43,635 bases of DNA from Bacteroidales bacterium. Lineage in GTDB: Bacteria > Bacteroidota > Bacteroidia > Bacteroidales > F082. The translations under genes were made by a program, and so were the position numbers. The stretch is taken from contig JABFQW010000020.1 of NCBI GenBank assembly GCA_013141455.1, positions 1 through 43,635 on the forward strand, read 5' to 3'. Below the pieces are notes generated by a model. It had not been told where the DNA came from. It made no database searches and saw only the letters and a list, made by a program, of their open reading frames with translations. Below are positions 18,120-27,701 of this stretch, in pieces (positions within the stretch are counted from its first letter, which is position 1; each line of letters begins with the position of its first letter).

Positions 18120-19598
18120 TTACGATGGTTTCAATTTATTCCCATATTTTTCATTATAAATCCATTCAGCATCTAACCTTATCATTTCATCAAGAGGAAT
18201 TTTGCGCTCAATGGCTTTTGCTTTCACTTTTGCCAACCATTCCGGCGTGTTTCTGATACCCATCATCAAAAAAGTGATATGATCTTCTTTGCTTGTGAAA
18301 TTATTCGGATTTTTTGTAATATCCAAATAATGTAAATATTTAGCTTCCAATGTTATACGTTCTTCGAGACTAATCTTTTTCACTTTTGCATCTGCCACCA
18401 TTCGCATGAAATGATCGTTGTAAATACGAACGCTATTGGCATAAGTCTCAACCGGATCTAATTCAACAGGATAAAAAAACTGATACAATTGTTCATCAAA
18501 ATTCCAGGCAAAGTTGTGATGAAACCGTTCGGTAATCATGATGATGATCAAATCACGCTTTACTACTTCTTCCTTCCAGTTTAAATCGGAAACCATTGCC
18601 ACTTCAGCGCCATCCCTGCTCCAATTATGTTTGTTATAATACCAGAAATCACAGTTTTTGAAAGCTTTATACATGATTGAATCGCTTTGCCAATTGAAAT
18701 AAAAACTATCACCAACCACCAACACATCCAGATCAGGTTCTACATTTGATTCAAACCTGATTACGGGATAAACCAGATCATCATTAGGTTCAGCCTGAAT
18801 CAAATTCATGGCCTGCCATATATCAGCATCGGGATGACGCGGTTCATCATGCTTGATTATAGTTGCAATCGTCATCAACGGGATTTGATGCTTCGTTATA
18901 TTTTTTAAAAAACGCAATGTTGTATCTGCAGCCCTTGCTGCACCATAATATGACCAGTGAGTGCCTCCCTTTGGGAAAATACGGTAAGGGTCTTTATCAC
19001 GGAGCTGAACAAAATAATTGTTCAAATCCAAAATATTGACATTGTTTTTAATCAATTCACTTTGAAATACTTCAATATTTGAGGTAGACTTTTTCTTTTC
19101 AGCATACGACCCCGGAAACCTGTCATGATAAACCGTTCCCTTTCCTGGTTCAAAAATCACAACCAACGTTTTATTCAGTTTAGCCAAGGTATCCTGAATC
19201 TGTTTTAATTTTCTGGCTTTATCAATCCAGACTTTCTCACCTACAAAAAATTCACCCTGATAAGCCCTGATATAGTCTTCTTCGAAAAGTTCATTGTTTG
19301 ATCCTGAAACAACACCTTCCGCATTAACTTTACGAAAAAAACTGTAATCCACCTGATTATGCAACCTAATGAGCGAATTACGAAATCCCAGATCTGCTTC
19401 CGATTGTTTATCTGCTTCCGATTGTAAGCTACCACTCAGCCATGATTTTACAGACAAACTGTCATCGAAATGTGATGTAATCTTTTGAAAAGACCCCAGT
19501 AATGGTTTTTCATCAATCAATTTAAATTGACTTTGCAATACAGGTAAAGCCAATAAAGTTAATATAATGACTAATAATATTCTCTTTTTCAACAACAT
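18120..19598 (-). CDS. AlgX/AlgJ-like SGNH protein, possible glycan O-acetyltransferase
   Basis: A 492-residue protein with an N-terminal signal or anchor (about 5-22). It has the AlgX/AlgJ/DHHW layout: FEEDYIRAYQGE, then VVIFEPGKGTVYHDRFPG, a DLNNYF segment, KGGTHWSYYGA with His214, and VVGDSFYFNW with Ser298. In AlgX a D-x-H pair precedes the Trp; here the Asp position is Gly (G212-T-H214), so the triad may be altered. Family members transfer acetyl groups to exported polysaccharide outside the inner membrane. It is the second SGNH-type protein of the locus and has no MBOAT beside it; it may share the MBOAT encoded at 2844-4307. Residues 59-70 are a short internal duplication. Confidence 0.75.
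   Translation of the reverse strand: MLLKKRILLVIILTLLALPVLQSQFKLIDEKPLLGSFQKITSHFDDSLSVKSWLSGSLQSEADKQSEADLGFRNSLIRLHNQVDYSFFRKVNAEGVVSGSNNELFEEDYIRAYQGEFFVGEKVWIDKARKLKQIQDTLAKLNKTLVVIFEPGKGTVYHDRFPGSYAEKKKSTSNIEVFQSELIKNNVNILDLNNYFVQLRDKDPYRIFPKGGTHWSYYGAARAADTTLRFLKNITKHQIPLMTIATIIKHDEPRHPDADIWQAMNLIQAEPNDDLVYPVIRFESNVEPDLDVLVVGDSFYFNWQSDSIMYKAFKNCDFWYYNKHNWSRDGAEVAMVSDLNWKEEVVKRDLIIIMITERFHHNFAWNFDEQLYQFFYPVELDPVETYANSVRIYNDHFMRMVADAKVKKISLEERITLEAKYLHYLDITKNPNNFTSKEDHITFLMMGIRNTPEWLAKVKAKAIERKIPLDEMIRLDAEWIYNEKYGNKLKPS
19392..19427. repeat. 18-bp in-frame tandem duplication
   Basis: Two adjacent 18-base copies, 19392-19409 and 19410-19427, match at 16 of 18 positions and keep the frame of the AlgX-like gene. 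They give the doubled peptide QSEAD-K/QSEAD-L. A recent slippage event is the simplest reading. Confidence 0.85.
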
Positions 19599-19637
19599 AC
19601 TACTTCTTTATCCAATTTGAAAAACATCTGTCACGTT

Positions 19638-22600
19638 TTAGTGTTTCATCCGAATGACCGGTTTCACATAAAACGATGTATTTGATTTCATAACAACATA
19701 AAAACTCCCACCTGATTCGGGTGTAGTCACGTTGTTATAGGTATATGACCCGGCTTCGATATTATTTTCTTTCGTTTCATATACAATCCGACCCAAATTA
19801 TCAATTACTGACAGTGTGAACGAGGTTTGTTGATTCACTTTCACACATAAATTCAATTGTTCGACAAAAGGATTTGGTGCAATCATTAGTTGAACATCAG
19901 TATCCAGATGGCTTTCATTTATCGCCGTTTCAACATTTCGTGCAGGTAAAATAATATAATCGAGCAAGGCACAATCGAGTCCGTTCGATAGGCTGTAATC
20001 CTTAACGTATCGCCAGGTAAACAACTGATTACCTGCAACAACAGGAAATACTTTGTGCATCCATCCTATTTCACCTGACCATTGTTCCTGTATTTCATCG
20101 TTTATCGTGAATTTCAGAAAATCATAATTCGGTTCGGATGAAACTTTAAAATAGAATGAAATGGTATCTGTATAAGCTACATCATAAGGTAAAGATAGCA
20201 ACGATATGCCATTGTCGCCCATCGCACCTGAGCGGGCTGCAAAAATCCCTTCATAAACCGGATCGGTTGTAACAAACCAATCTGCGTCACCTGACGAAAC
20301 CCAATCATACGATTCAAAAGTTCCGGTTTCGAAATTCTCGAGCATCAACGATGTGACTAACGGGATCATCTTTTCGAAATGAAAATCATTGTCTGCATTA
20401 ATAACTAATTGTAATTCAAGAACCTGAAGTGGTTCAGCCATCTCACTAAAATATACTTCATACGTTGCCTGCCAAATTCCCTGCTGTGTTAATTGGGCAA
20501 CTGTGTCGAATCCATCAAGAATCTGTAAATCGGTATTATTACAATTCATAATGGCTGCTAAATCATGAATTTTTGCACCACCGGTATTTTGGAAACTGAT
20601 TAATAATTGTGCTGTTTCGCCAGGTTCAAGAATTCCATTTTCATTATCAAGTACCGTTACCGAATTCACCTGCAAAACAGGTGCATGTAAAATAAGACCG
20701 ATATTTCGCATCCATGTATGTTGTTCTGATGTAAAAACCAAACTACAGTCAGCTATCTGGCCATCTTCAACCGAATTATCAACAGCTACCAAAAAAATAT
20801 CAGTCAGATTCAGTGTGCCTCCAGCAGGTAATGTATTTACCATAAAAACACTGTCAATAACTTCTAAATCAGGGTCATTTGTTCTGAATGTAATCGTCGC
20901 TTCATTAACAGTCTGATCATAATAATTATGAAGATTGATATTCATCGAGAATGATTCACCAAACTCAACAATATCATCATCACCAGAAAGCACTGAATAA
21001 TTCATCTCAACACCATCGATACTTAATGGAAATACCTTAGTTTCAGTAATATTGTCAAAATCTGTAACTTTCACTTTAATCATCTGATTTTCAAACATTT
21101 CATCAACAACACCTGACAGTAAACCATCCCATGTCAAAGTTAACCCTCCAAAAATATCATTTGGAGTGAAAACAGTAAATTGATTCGGATAGGGCGTGAA
21201 ATAACCAATTTCGTTTAATAATGTGTAGTTTTCACCATCACCTGCCGATATGCCGGCAAACTTATGAATGTATCCAGGTGCATGGTGCGGGCCATAGAAA
21301 AAGTGAATTGTACCATCCGGGAACAATGTGACTGCCACCTCAACCATACTATTTTCTGTTATACCATAAGTAGATAGCCTCCACCTGAAGGTACATGAAT
21401 CGGCGCTTTGTGTGTACCATATTCCATTTTCCAGGGTACCGTCAAAATAAAACGGCTTCGCGAAACAGGGTGCAATCATCTTGTTTTCAAGAAAATAAGT
21501 TCGACCTTCGATATAATATGGCCATGGTATAATTGTCTCTTTAAACATAATAAATCCCTCGGTTGTCGGATACACCTTCGATATTTTTTCACCATAAAAG
21601 GGGAATTCGAAAGGTAAATTAACTTCGGTATAGGAATCGTTATTACCGATTGATAATCTCTCACCACCTTCTCCAGGATAGGTTGATACGGAATCAGTTT
21701 TTGCGTAATCAAAGAGTAGTTCCCATTGAAAAGGTTCTGTTCCACCTGCCGCTGCAAGTTGTGTTTCATAATCGCTATACAATTCAATTGCAGGTAAACT
21801 ATCGGTCATTATTTCAACAGCATTGTAATTGATTGTAGCTTTCAAACTCAGCATTGTGATCTCGTTTCCTTGAATTGGCACTTCCGTAGCCTGACAAACA
21901 TATTCATCAATTGATAAATCAGTATAATCGAGCAATGAAAACGAATTAATTGCTCCCTGGGTGAAGTCCAATCCACCAGATTCAGCTACCAATAAAAAAA
22001 ATTTCGCTTGCTGACCGGGAGCAATATAGGTGAGTAACGGATTCAAATCCAATCCCAATTCAATATGTTCATCACCCGAGTCACCCTGCAAAGCCTTACA
22101 GCCTCCCTGAAAATCGTAGATCGGATAATGATAAATGTATTCGGGTTCAGTTGCAGCGGTATCGGCTGCAACGCCAACCATCAATTTTAAGTTGTTCCGA
22201 CAAGGGAAAGTTAAATTTATTTTGGCTGTAAGTTTGGGATGGTAAGTCTCTTTCACATCTACAACAGCGAAAAGATTATTCCAGATTCCACCCTGACCGA
22301 ACCGGTCACCAACTGTTTTATACATCATATAGGCAAACCCATTATCGCCCCAACCACTGATAGAGCCATAGGTGTTTGCCATTTTGAAACCACCTATTTC
22401 CCAATCACTGATATTGATGATGCCATCGCTGTTTAAATCGACAGTGTTTGTATATCGGCCATCGTTGTTAAAATCCCAACGGATTGAATCGTTGTAACCA
22501 ACAATCGACATGGCATGATTTGGTGAATTGCCCCAGCTAACAATTACATGTTTACCGGCTTCAGGTGTTCCGGGAGGAAATACTACAGGCGGGTGAGTGA

Positions 22601-23231
22601 ATTCGGAATAGAAGGTCGCAATACCACCCATCTCTGATCCATTACCGTGGTCAAACACCCAGTTTTTCAACGTTTGCAAGCCCTCGACAGTATTAGTTTT
22701 TATGGTATACGTACCTGCAATCCTGTTGTGCATGCCATTGAAATAATAATCATATCCACTAATCCAGCGTGAAGGACCACCCGTTGCCATACCTCCATAA
22801 TCAGCAACATTGGGCGTTCCAATTTGTTTGAGAATCTCAAAAGTCTCCCAAAAACTTACTCCGGCATCACTCCCACCATTAATAAAATTATAGGCAAAAT
22901 GAGTAGGGTATTGATTTTCAGGAATATTACCAGGCAGACCACGCTTTGCATTCAATTCGTAAGTAAACATCACACCAATACTCGATGCTTGCCCACACTC
23001 GAGTCCCACCTGAGCAATCAGGGGTCTGAAATAAGGCAATTGCGAATTATCAACCATATAGGGCAACAAACGGCGATTGACCCCCTCGGGCAAGACCAAT
23101 GGAGGCAAAGCAGAGAGCTTTTCCATATCAGTTTGGCTCATCGACTGTAACCCAAATTTTTCGGGTTGTTGTGCAAACATAGCAATTGACAGGAAAATTA
23201 TACCTATCAGAAAAAATGAGACCCGTTTCAT
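19638..23231 (-). CDS. Type IX secreted papain-like peptidase with EF-hand-like insert
   Basis: A 1197-residue protein with a signal peptide (1-20). Residues 60-310 form a C1 papain-like domain: Q74 and C79 in AQVGLECGQASSIG, His239 in NHAMSIVGYND, and Asn286 in MANTYGSISGWGDNGF. Between His and Asn lies a calcium-loop or dockerin-like stretch (253-277, DFNNDGR and DLNSDG). Beta-sandwich domains fill the middle. A cleaved-adhesin or choice-of-anchor-J-like domain begins near 1000 (FETGTFESYDW). The last 80 residues are a Por-type sorting domain (IAPNPF, then LGRIVYE). It should cross the outer membrane by the type IX system and be anchored or released. Substrate is unknown; propeptide and processing sites were not determined. 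Confidence 0.85.
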   Translation of the reverse strand: MKRVSFFLIGIIFLSIAMFAQQPEKFGLQSMSQTDMEKLSALPPLVLPEGVNRRLLPYMVDNSQLPYFRPLIAQVGLECGQASSIGVMFTYELNAKRGLPGNIPENQYPTHFAYNFINGGSDAGVSFWETFEILKQIGTPNVADYGGMATGGPSRWISGYDYYFNGMHNRIAGTYTIKTNTVEGLQTLKNWVFDHGNGSEMGGIATFYSEFTHPPVVFPPGTPEAGKHVIVSWGNSPNHAMSIVGYNDSIRWDFNNDGRYTNTVDLNSDGIINISDWEIGGFKMANTYGSISGWGDNGFAYMMYKTVGDRFGQGGIWNNLFAVVDVKETYHPKLTAKINLTFPCRNNLKLMVGVAADTAATEPEYIYHYPIYDFQGGCKALQGDSGDEHIELGLDLNPLLTYIAPGQQAKFFLLVAESGGLDFTQGAINSFSLLDYTDLSIDEYVCQATEVPIQGNEITMLSLKATINYNAVEIMTDSLPAIELYSDYETQLAAAGGTEPFQWELLFDYAKTDSVSTYPGEGGERLSIGNNDSYTEVNLPFEFPFYGEKISKVYPTTEGFIMFKETIIPWPYYIEGRTYFLENKMIAPCFAKPFYFDGTLENGIWYTQSADSCTFRWRLSTYGITENSMVEVAVTLFPDGTIHFFYGPHHAPGYIHKFAGISAGDGENYTLLNEIGYFTPYPNQFTVFTPNDIFGGLTLTWDGLLSGVVDEMFENQMIKVKVTDFDNITETKVFPLSIDGVEMNYSVLSGDDDIVEFGESFSMNINLHNYYDQTVNEATITFRTNDPDLEVIDSVFMVNTLPAGGTLNLTDIFLVAVDNSVEDGQIADCSLVFTSEQHTWMRNIGLILHAPVLQVNSVTVLDNENGILEPGETAQLLISFQNTGGAKIHDLAAIMNCNNTDLQILDGFDTVAQLTQQGIWQATYEVYFSEMAEPLQVLELQLVINADNDFHFEKMIPLVTSLMLENFETGTFESYDWVSSGDADWFVTTDPVYEGIFAARSGAMGDNGISLLSLPYDVAYTDTISFYFKVSSEPNYDFLKFTINDEIQEQWSGEIGWMHKVFPVVAGNQLFTWRYVKDYSLSNGLDCALLDYIILPARNVETAINESHLDTDVQLMIAPNPFVEQLNLCVKVNQQTSFTLSVIDNLGRIVYETKENNIEAGSYTYNNVTTPESGGSFYVVMKSNTSFYVKPVIRMKH

Positions 23232-23285
23232 AGATTTAAGTATTTCAGATCGTGAAAATACTAAGAATCATTGATAAACTTTCAA

Positions 23286-23942
23286 TTAGTCCGTAAAAAC
23301 ATATTGAATCAGATTTGCTCCCATTTTCAGCGCCTTCAAACGGGTTTCGTCCGAATCATGGTGCACCGTCTGATCTTCCCAGCCATCACCCAGATCACAT
23401 TCAAAACTGTAATAACAAACCAACCTTCCTTCGTAAATCAATCCATAACCCTGGGCAGGTTTGCCATCATGTTCATGAATTTTTGGGAGACCGTTCGGAA
23501 ACGGATATTTCTGGTGATATACCGGATGATCATTTGGTAATTCTACAAAATCCAATTCTGGAAATACCTTTTTCATCTGAAGGCGTATGTACTGATCCAA
23601 ACCGTAATTATCATCGATATGCAGAAAACCACCGGCAATCAGATAATTACGCAGATTCTGTGTTTCAGAAGCATCGAAAACAATATTACCATGACCGGTT
23701 ATATGAACAAAAGGGTAATCGAAAATCTGAGAATCGCCTACCTCGATGGTAGCCACTTCTTCGTTGATTGAGGTATGCAACTGTTCGTTACAGAATTTTA
23801 CCAGATTGGGCAGTGAAGTAGGATTCGCGTACCAATCGCCACCTCCACGATATTTCACCAAGGCAATCTGCACTTCTGATTGTCCAAATGTCAGGGTGAA
23901 AACCGAAAAAAACAGTATTGTTATCAGGAAAATCTTTTTCAT
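23286..23942 (-). CDS. DUF4159 domain protein, exported
   Basis: A 218-residue protein with a signal peptide (about 1-20, ending near LTFGQS). The rest matches the DUF4159 pattern: ALVKYRGGGDWYANPTSLPN, then FVHITGHGNIVFD, NYLIAGGFLHIDDNYG, PVYHQKYPFPNGLPKIHEHD and a C-terminal LKMGANLIQYV. The fold resembles a glutamine amidotransferase-like Rossmann domain, but no function is established that I know of. Its ATG overlaps the stop of rsmE by four bases (ATGA), so the two are translationally coupled. The pairing does not by itself give a role. Confidence 0.9.
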   Translation of the reverse strand: MKKIFLITILFFSVFTLTFGQSEVQIALVKYRGGGDWYANPTSLPNLVKFCNEQLHTSINEEVATIEVGDSQIFDYPFVHITGHGNIVFDASETQNLRNYLIAGGFLHIDDNYGLDQYIRLQMKKVFPELDFVELPNDHPVYHQKYPFPNGLPKIHEHDGKPAQGYGLIYEGRLVCYYSFECDLGDGWEDQTVHHDSDETRLKALKMGANLIQYVFTD

Positions 23943-24646
23943 TTCAATTGATTAAGTAACTGTATGGTATTACAGGCAACGATGCCAGCCGTTTCGGTTC
24001 GCAAGCGTGAACTACCTAAGCTGATAGGTTTAAACCCATTTTTTTCCGCAAGATCGACTTCTTCATGGCTGAAGTCTCCTTCAGGACCAATCAGAATCAA
24101 CACATTTTCACCCGCTTGATAGTCAATGACAAGCGTATCTTTTATTGTTTCGTCGATCCAGGCAATATATTTTCTTCCATTAAAATCGCGACGGACTAAT
24201 TCATTAAAAGAGCACAATTCATTAAGTTTTGGAAGCCGCGATTTAATTGATTGTTTAACGGCTGAGACAATTATTTTTTCGAGCCGGTCGTGTCTCACAA
24301 TTTTTCGTTCTGAATGCATTGAACTGAACAAACTGATTTCATCTATACCAATTTCGGTAACCTTTTCGAGAAACCATTCGATACGCTCGATATTTTTTGT
24401 AGGCGCAATACCAAGATGCAATGTATATGGCCAAAAATCGGCTCCACGTTTTGCCGATGTCACATTCAGTACACAATGCTTTGGATTTGCTTCAACCAAA
24501 ACGGCGTCCATCAATAGCCCATTTCCGTTTGTAACACAAACATTATCACCAGTTTGCATACGAAACACCCTTACACAATGCTTCGATTCTTCTTCCGAAA
24601 GTAGTACTGATCCAACCTCAGCTTCAGGCAAATAAAAGACATTCAT
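23939..24646 (-). CDS. rsmE: 16S rRNA m3U1498 methyltransferase RsmE
   Basis: This is RsmE, a SPOUT-class enzyme that methylates N3 of U1498 in 16S rRNA using SAM. I start it at the ATG at 24646 (MNVFYLPEAEVGS), which gives 235 residues, close to the family length; the open frame reaches 24667 but those seven extra residues lack conservation. Landmarks: ESKHCVRVFRMQTGD in the N-terminal PUA-like domain, LHLGIAPTKNIERIEWFLEK, then the trefoil-knot segment LILIGPEGDFSHEEVDLA and SLGSSRLRTETAGIVA near the end. These knot motifs bind SAM. It is probably transcribed with the overlapping DUF4159 gene. Confidence 0.96.
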   Translation of the reverse strand: MNVFYLPEAEVGSVLLSEEESKHCVRVFRMQTGDNVCVTNGNGLLMDAVLVEANPKHCVLNVTSAKRGADFWPYTLHLGIAPTKNIERIEWFLEKVTEIGIDEISLFSSMHSERKIVRHDRLEKIIVSAVKQSIKSRLPKLNELCSFNELVRRDFNGRKYIAWIDETIKDTLVIDYQAGENVLILIGPEGDFSHEEVDLAEKNGFKPISLGSSRLRTETAGIVACNTIQLLNQLK

Positions 24647-24676
24647 GGTTCTGATTTTCGTATGCAAAGAAACGAA

Positions 24677-24705
24677 AAAAGCCCGCCATATTTTGGCGGG
24701 CTTTT
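24677..24705 (-). terminator. Rho-independent terminator after the 24722-27622 gene
   Basis: A 12-bp perfect stem (aaaagcccgcca with tggcgggctttt) encloses a five-base loop. On the minus strand it lies 17 bases past the stop of the upstream type IX protein and is followed by a T run. A and T runs on both sides could also allow weak bidirectional use, but no plus-strand gene needs it. Confidence 0.9.
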
Positions 24706-24721
24706 CATTTTATCTCATCAT

Positions 24722-27622
24722 CTATTCAATGACAATCTTTTGCCTGATCAGGTTTCCGCCGACAATTGCCTTGATATGATAAACGCCTGATTGTAATTGA
24801 CTTACATCCAAATACTTACCAGAAGTAAACGAATCCATTGCCATCACCATCTGTCCCGAAGCTGAATATACTTTCAGATCACTTATTACTGTATTATCCC
24901 CGCTGTAAATCATCAATCTGTCATCAGCCGGATTTGGATATACAATAAGTGATGATTTATCATCTAAAGCATCAGGTACCGAGACAGTAGAACCTAACTC
25001 AATTTCAGTTATATACATTGGATTACCATAAAAACTGAATGTTTCAAAAGCAATTTTGACATCGGTTTTTCCCAGGTATTCGTTTAAATTCAAATTGATA
25101 CAATCTGAACCATAAGTTCCACCGCACCAATCATTTGCTACTAACGGAATAAAATCTTCGGTTTGAGGATGTGTAGCAAAATTACCACTTCCATCCTCAG
25201 CGTCAGCTAAAATGCGTGTCCAACTTTCGCCGCAATCTTCGCTGATTAATATAATCAATGAATCCGCCACTTCGTCCAAACGCTTGGCATACGCATGTTT
25301 GAACGAAAAATTCAAATTATTGAATCCCCTGAAGTCCAAAGGAGGCGAAACCAAACGATCACGTTGACCAATGGCATAATAATGTCTGAAATCGATCATT
25401 GCACCACGTGAAGTAGCGTCAAGTCCTTGTATATCTGTTAGTTGCCATGTTACAGCCTCATCAGGATTTTCGACAGTCCAGTTATTCTCGTCAAATGTTT
25501 CCACTTCAAAATACTCGATAAAAGGAGTTGGATTACCACCCGAACGAATCACTTCGAACTCAGTAGCGCTTGAAGAACCGTTTAAATTTGTGGCGGTCAA
25601 ACTAACCGAATAGGTCGTGGCTTCGTTGAAAACAACCTCAGGATGCTGCGAAGTTGAGCTTGAACCGTTCACGAAACTCACGGTGGATGGTGTAAATTCC
25701 CACGACCATTCGCGTGGCATATACAGCGATTGATCGTTGAACTTCACAACTTCGTTTGTACAGACTTCGGTTTTATCCCAGGTAAAATGGATTTCGGGTA
25801 AAATGGTCGAACTTACCGTGATATACGCGGCTTTCGTTTCGGTAACCGAACCAAATTCATTGCCGGCGGTTAGCGAAACGGTATAATTTCCTTCGGTAGG
25901 ATAGACAATACCAACAGGATTCTGAATATCGGACTGTTGATTTTCAGCACCTTCAAAAGTCCAGTTCCAGGTATTTGGCACACCCTGACTTAAATCCGTA
26001 AAGTTGATATTTTCTCCAACCGGTATCACGGTATAATTGGCTTCAAAATTGGTAACCGGTAAATAAGAAACGCGCAGATAAGCCCACCATGTTCCCCAAT
26101 GATCACCACCATTTGGTAATTCGGCATATTCCTGTAATACCCAAAAATCGACGCCATTTAAAGGATCGAGCATGGTTGCTGAATAGTCGCCCCAACGGTT
26201 ACGACCACCGCCAAAGGTTTTATAATAAGGTGCCAGACCCGCTTTATACAGGTACGAATCGCGCGTGGTGTTGGGTTCATCGGTATGTGAACGGAATGAA
26301 TAGGCACCGCTTGCATATTGGTTCTCCGAAAAACTTCCGTAGCCAATGAGCATATCTTCAAATATATTTACCGAAATCGTAGCAAAAGCGTATGACATAT
26401 CACCTGTGGGGTCATCAATCCGGCCACGTTGTAACAACTCCCCTTCAGGACTGATTTGCCACCACTGAACTGCCGTCCGTTGTGGATTGTTAGCAGGTAA
26501 AAAAACATGATGCACGGCCCAAAGCTTGCCATTTCGCATAATAACATTTTCCATACGGTGATCCACCGCATTCAATCGTTCGGACGAACCCATCTGCGGT
26601 AAAAAATCACCACTCCCTCCAACATAACCTGCCCACGGATTTGGTGTACCGATGTTACCAACCATACTGAAATCGGGATTATTGAGATCGCCTTCAACCT
26701 TAAAAAGACTGATATAACCGTTTCCACCGGTATCGCCATTTGCCGATGAAATCAGATAAACATTTGGTTCATCTGCATCATACGTAATCGCCGGAACCAA
26801 TGTAAAACCCTGACTTGTAGCGAATCGTGTATACTGAGGCGCTTCGGCACCATCAAACATGGCTTGTTTATCAAATACGAAAACGGTACGATAATAATCA
26901 TTGCCAAACATATTTCCAGAAACAACAATCCATTTTGAGTTGAATCCCATGCTTGGATAATCGAACCATGTAATCCCTTGTGTATCTGTTAAGAATGAGT
27001 ACAAATTCCATTCACCGGTTGGATCAGAAGTGGCACTAACGCCCAGATACAGTCTCGACTGGCCGGGTGTACTCTCGGAACAGGTAGTAAAAATCCACCT
27101 GTCAGCTTCAAAATCATAAAGTATTTTTGGATCGAAGGTACCGCCACCTGGTAAATCTGACCAAAACAGGCCTAATGAAACCGTATAAAGATTGACGCCA
27201 TTACGATCCTGGATACGAACCTCAGTATTCAGTGTGACCATCAAATGATCAGGACCCGGAGCGCCATTCACATCCGGAGGTATCGAATTCCCCGAATCGT
27301 ATAAGCCCATGAAAGTGGTATCTGGTGCAGGCGATACTATTCTTGAATCTCTTCTGTTTTCAACATTTGCAGCCGTCTCCATTGAAATAACCGATTCAGG
27401 AACGATCTCAAATTCGGGTTGATAAATAACAGGATTTGGTTTTTTAAATTGCTCACTTTCACCTCCCTGAAATTTTGACTGTTCAAGTTTCATTTTCTCC
27501 AATGAAGTTTTTGCGAAAGCCTCCGCTGTTCCGGTAGATTTTGACAATACTGTTTGTTGCGAATAGGCAAATTCTCCGGTAAGCAAGAATAAGACCAGGA
27601 TGTAAACTATTCTATTTATCAT
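24722..27622 (-). CDS. Type IX secreted protein: propeller-like N-half, two PKD-like domains, anchor-J-like domain, sorting domain
   Basis: A 966-residue exported protein with a signal peptide (1-21, ending FAYSQ). Residues about 90-525 have beta-propeller character, with repeated strands such as WIFTTCSES, YLGVSATSD and VYLISSANG. Two PKD/Ig-like domains follow near 528-611 and 612-699; the first shows NFTDLSQG, WNWTFEGA and GNYTVSLTAGNEFG. An anchor-J-like domain covers about 700-883 (WTVENPDEAVTW, FKHAYA). The last 83 residues are a Por sorting domain (LIVYPNPADDRL, then LQSGVYHIKAIVGG). Its C-terminal half is closely related to that of the neighbouring 27702-31337 protein. Role is unknown; adhesion or polymer binding is plausible. 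A strong terminator follows. Confidence 0.85.
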   Translation of the reverse strand: MINRIVYILVLFLLTGEFAYSQQTVLSKSTGTAEAFAKTSLEKMKLEQSKFQGGESEQFKKPNPVIYQPEFEIVPESVISMETAANVENRRDSRIVSPAPDTTFMGLYDSGNSIPPDVNGAPGPDHLMVTLNTEVRIQDRNGVNLYTVSLGLFWSDLPGGGTFDPKILYDFEADRWIFTTCSESTPGQSRLYLGVSATSDPTGEWNLYSFLTDTQGITWFDYPSMGFNSKWIVVSGNMFGNDYYRTVFVFDKQAMFDGAEAPQYTRFATSQGFTLVPAITYDADEPNVYLISSANGDTGGNGYISLFKVEGDLNNPDFSMVGNIGTPNPWAGYVGGSGDFLPQMGSSERLNAVDHRMENVIMRNGKLWAVHHVFLPANNPQRTAVQWWQISPEGELLQRGRIDDPTGDMSYAFATISVNIFEDMLIGYGSFSENQYASGAYSFRSHTDEPNTTRDSYLYKAGLAPYYKTFGGGRNRWGDYSATMLDPLNGVDFWVLQEYAELPNGGDHWGTWWAYLRVSYLPVTNFEANYTVIPVGENINFTDLSQGVPNTWNWTFEGAENQQSDIQNPVGIVYPTEGNYTVSLTAGNEFGSVTETKAAYITVSSTILPEIHFTWDKTEVCTNEVVKFNDQSLYMPREWSWEFTPSTVSFVNGSSSTSQHPEVVFNEATTYSVSLTATNLNGSSSATEFEVIRSGGNPTPFIEYFEVETFDENNWTVENPDEAVTWQLTDIQGLDATSRGAMIDFRHYYAIGQRDRLVSPPLDFRGFNNLNFSFKHAYAKRLDEVADSLIILISEDCGESWTRILADAEDGSGNFATHPQTEDFIPLVANDWCGGTYGSDCINLNLNEYLGKTDVKIAFETFSFYGNPMYITEIELGSTVSVPDALDDKSSLIVYPNPADDRLMIYSGDNTVISDLKVYSASGQMVMAMDSFTSGKYLDVSQLQSGVYHIKAIVGGNLIRQKIVIE

Positions 27623-27701
27623 GTAGTTATGTTATAGATTTCAATTCAATAATTCTAAAATTAGTTCAATGCAAACAAAAGTCACAATCTCAACCAGATT
27701 A

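Noticed and set aside
23315-23752. A 145-codon plus-strand ORF
   Set aside because: Antisense shadow of the DUF4159 gene.
24126-24635. A 169-codon plus-strand ORF
   Set aside because: Antisense to rsmE, which is clearly coding; no recognisable domain.
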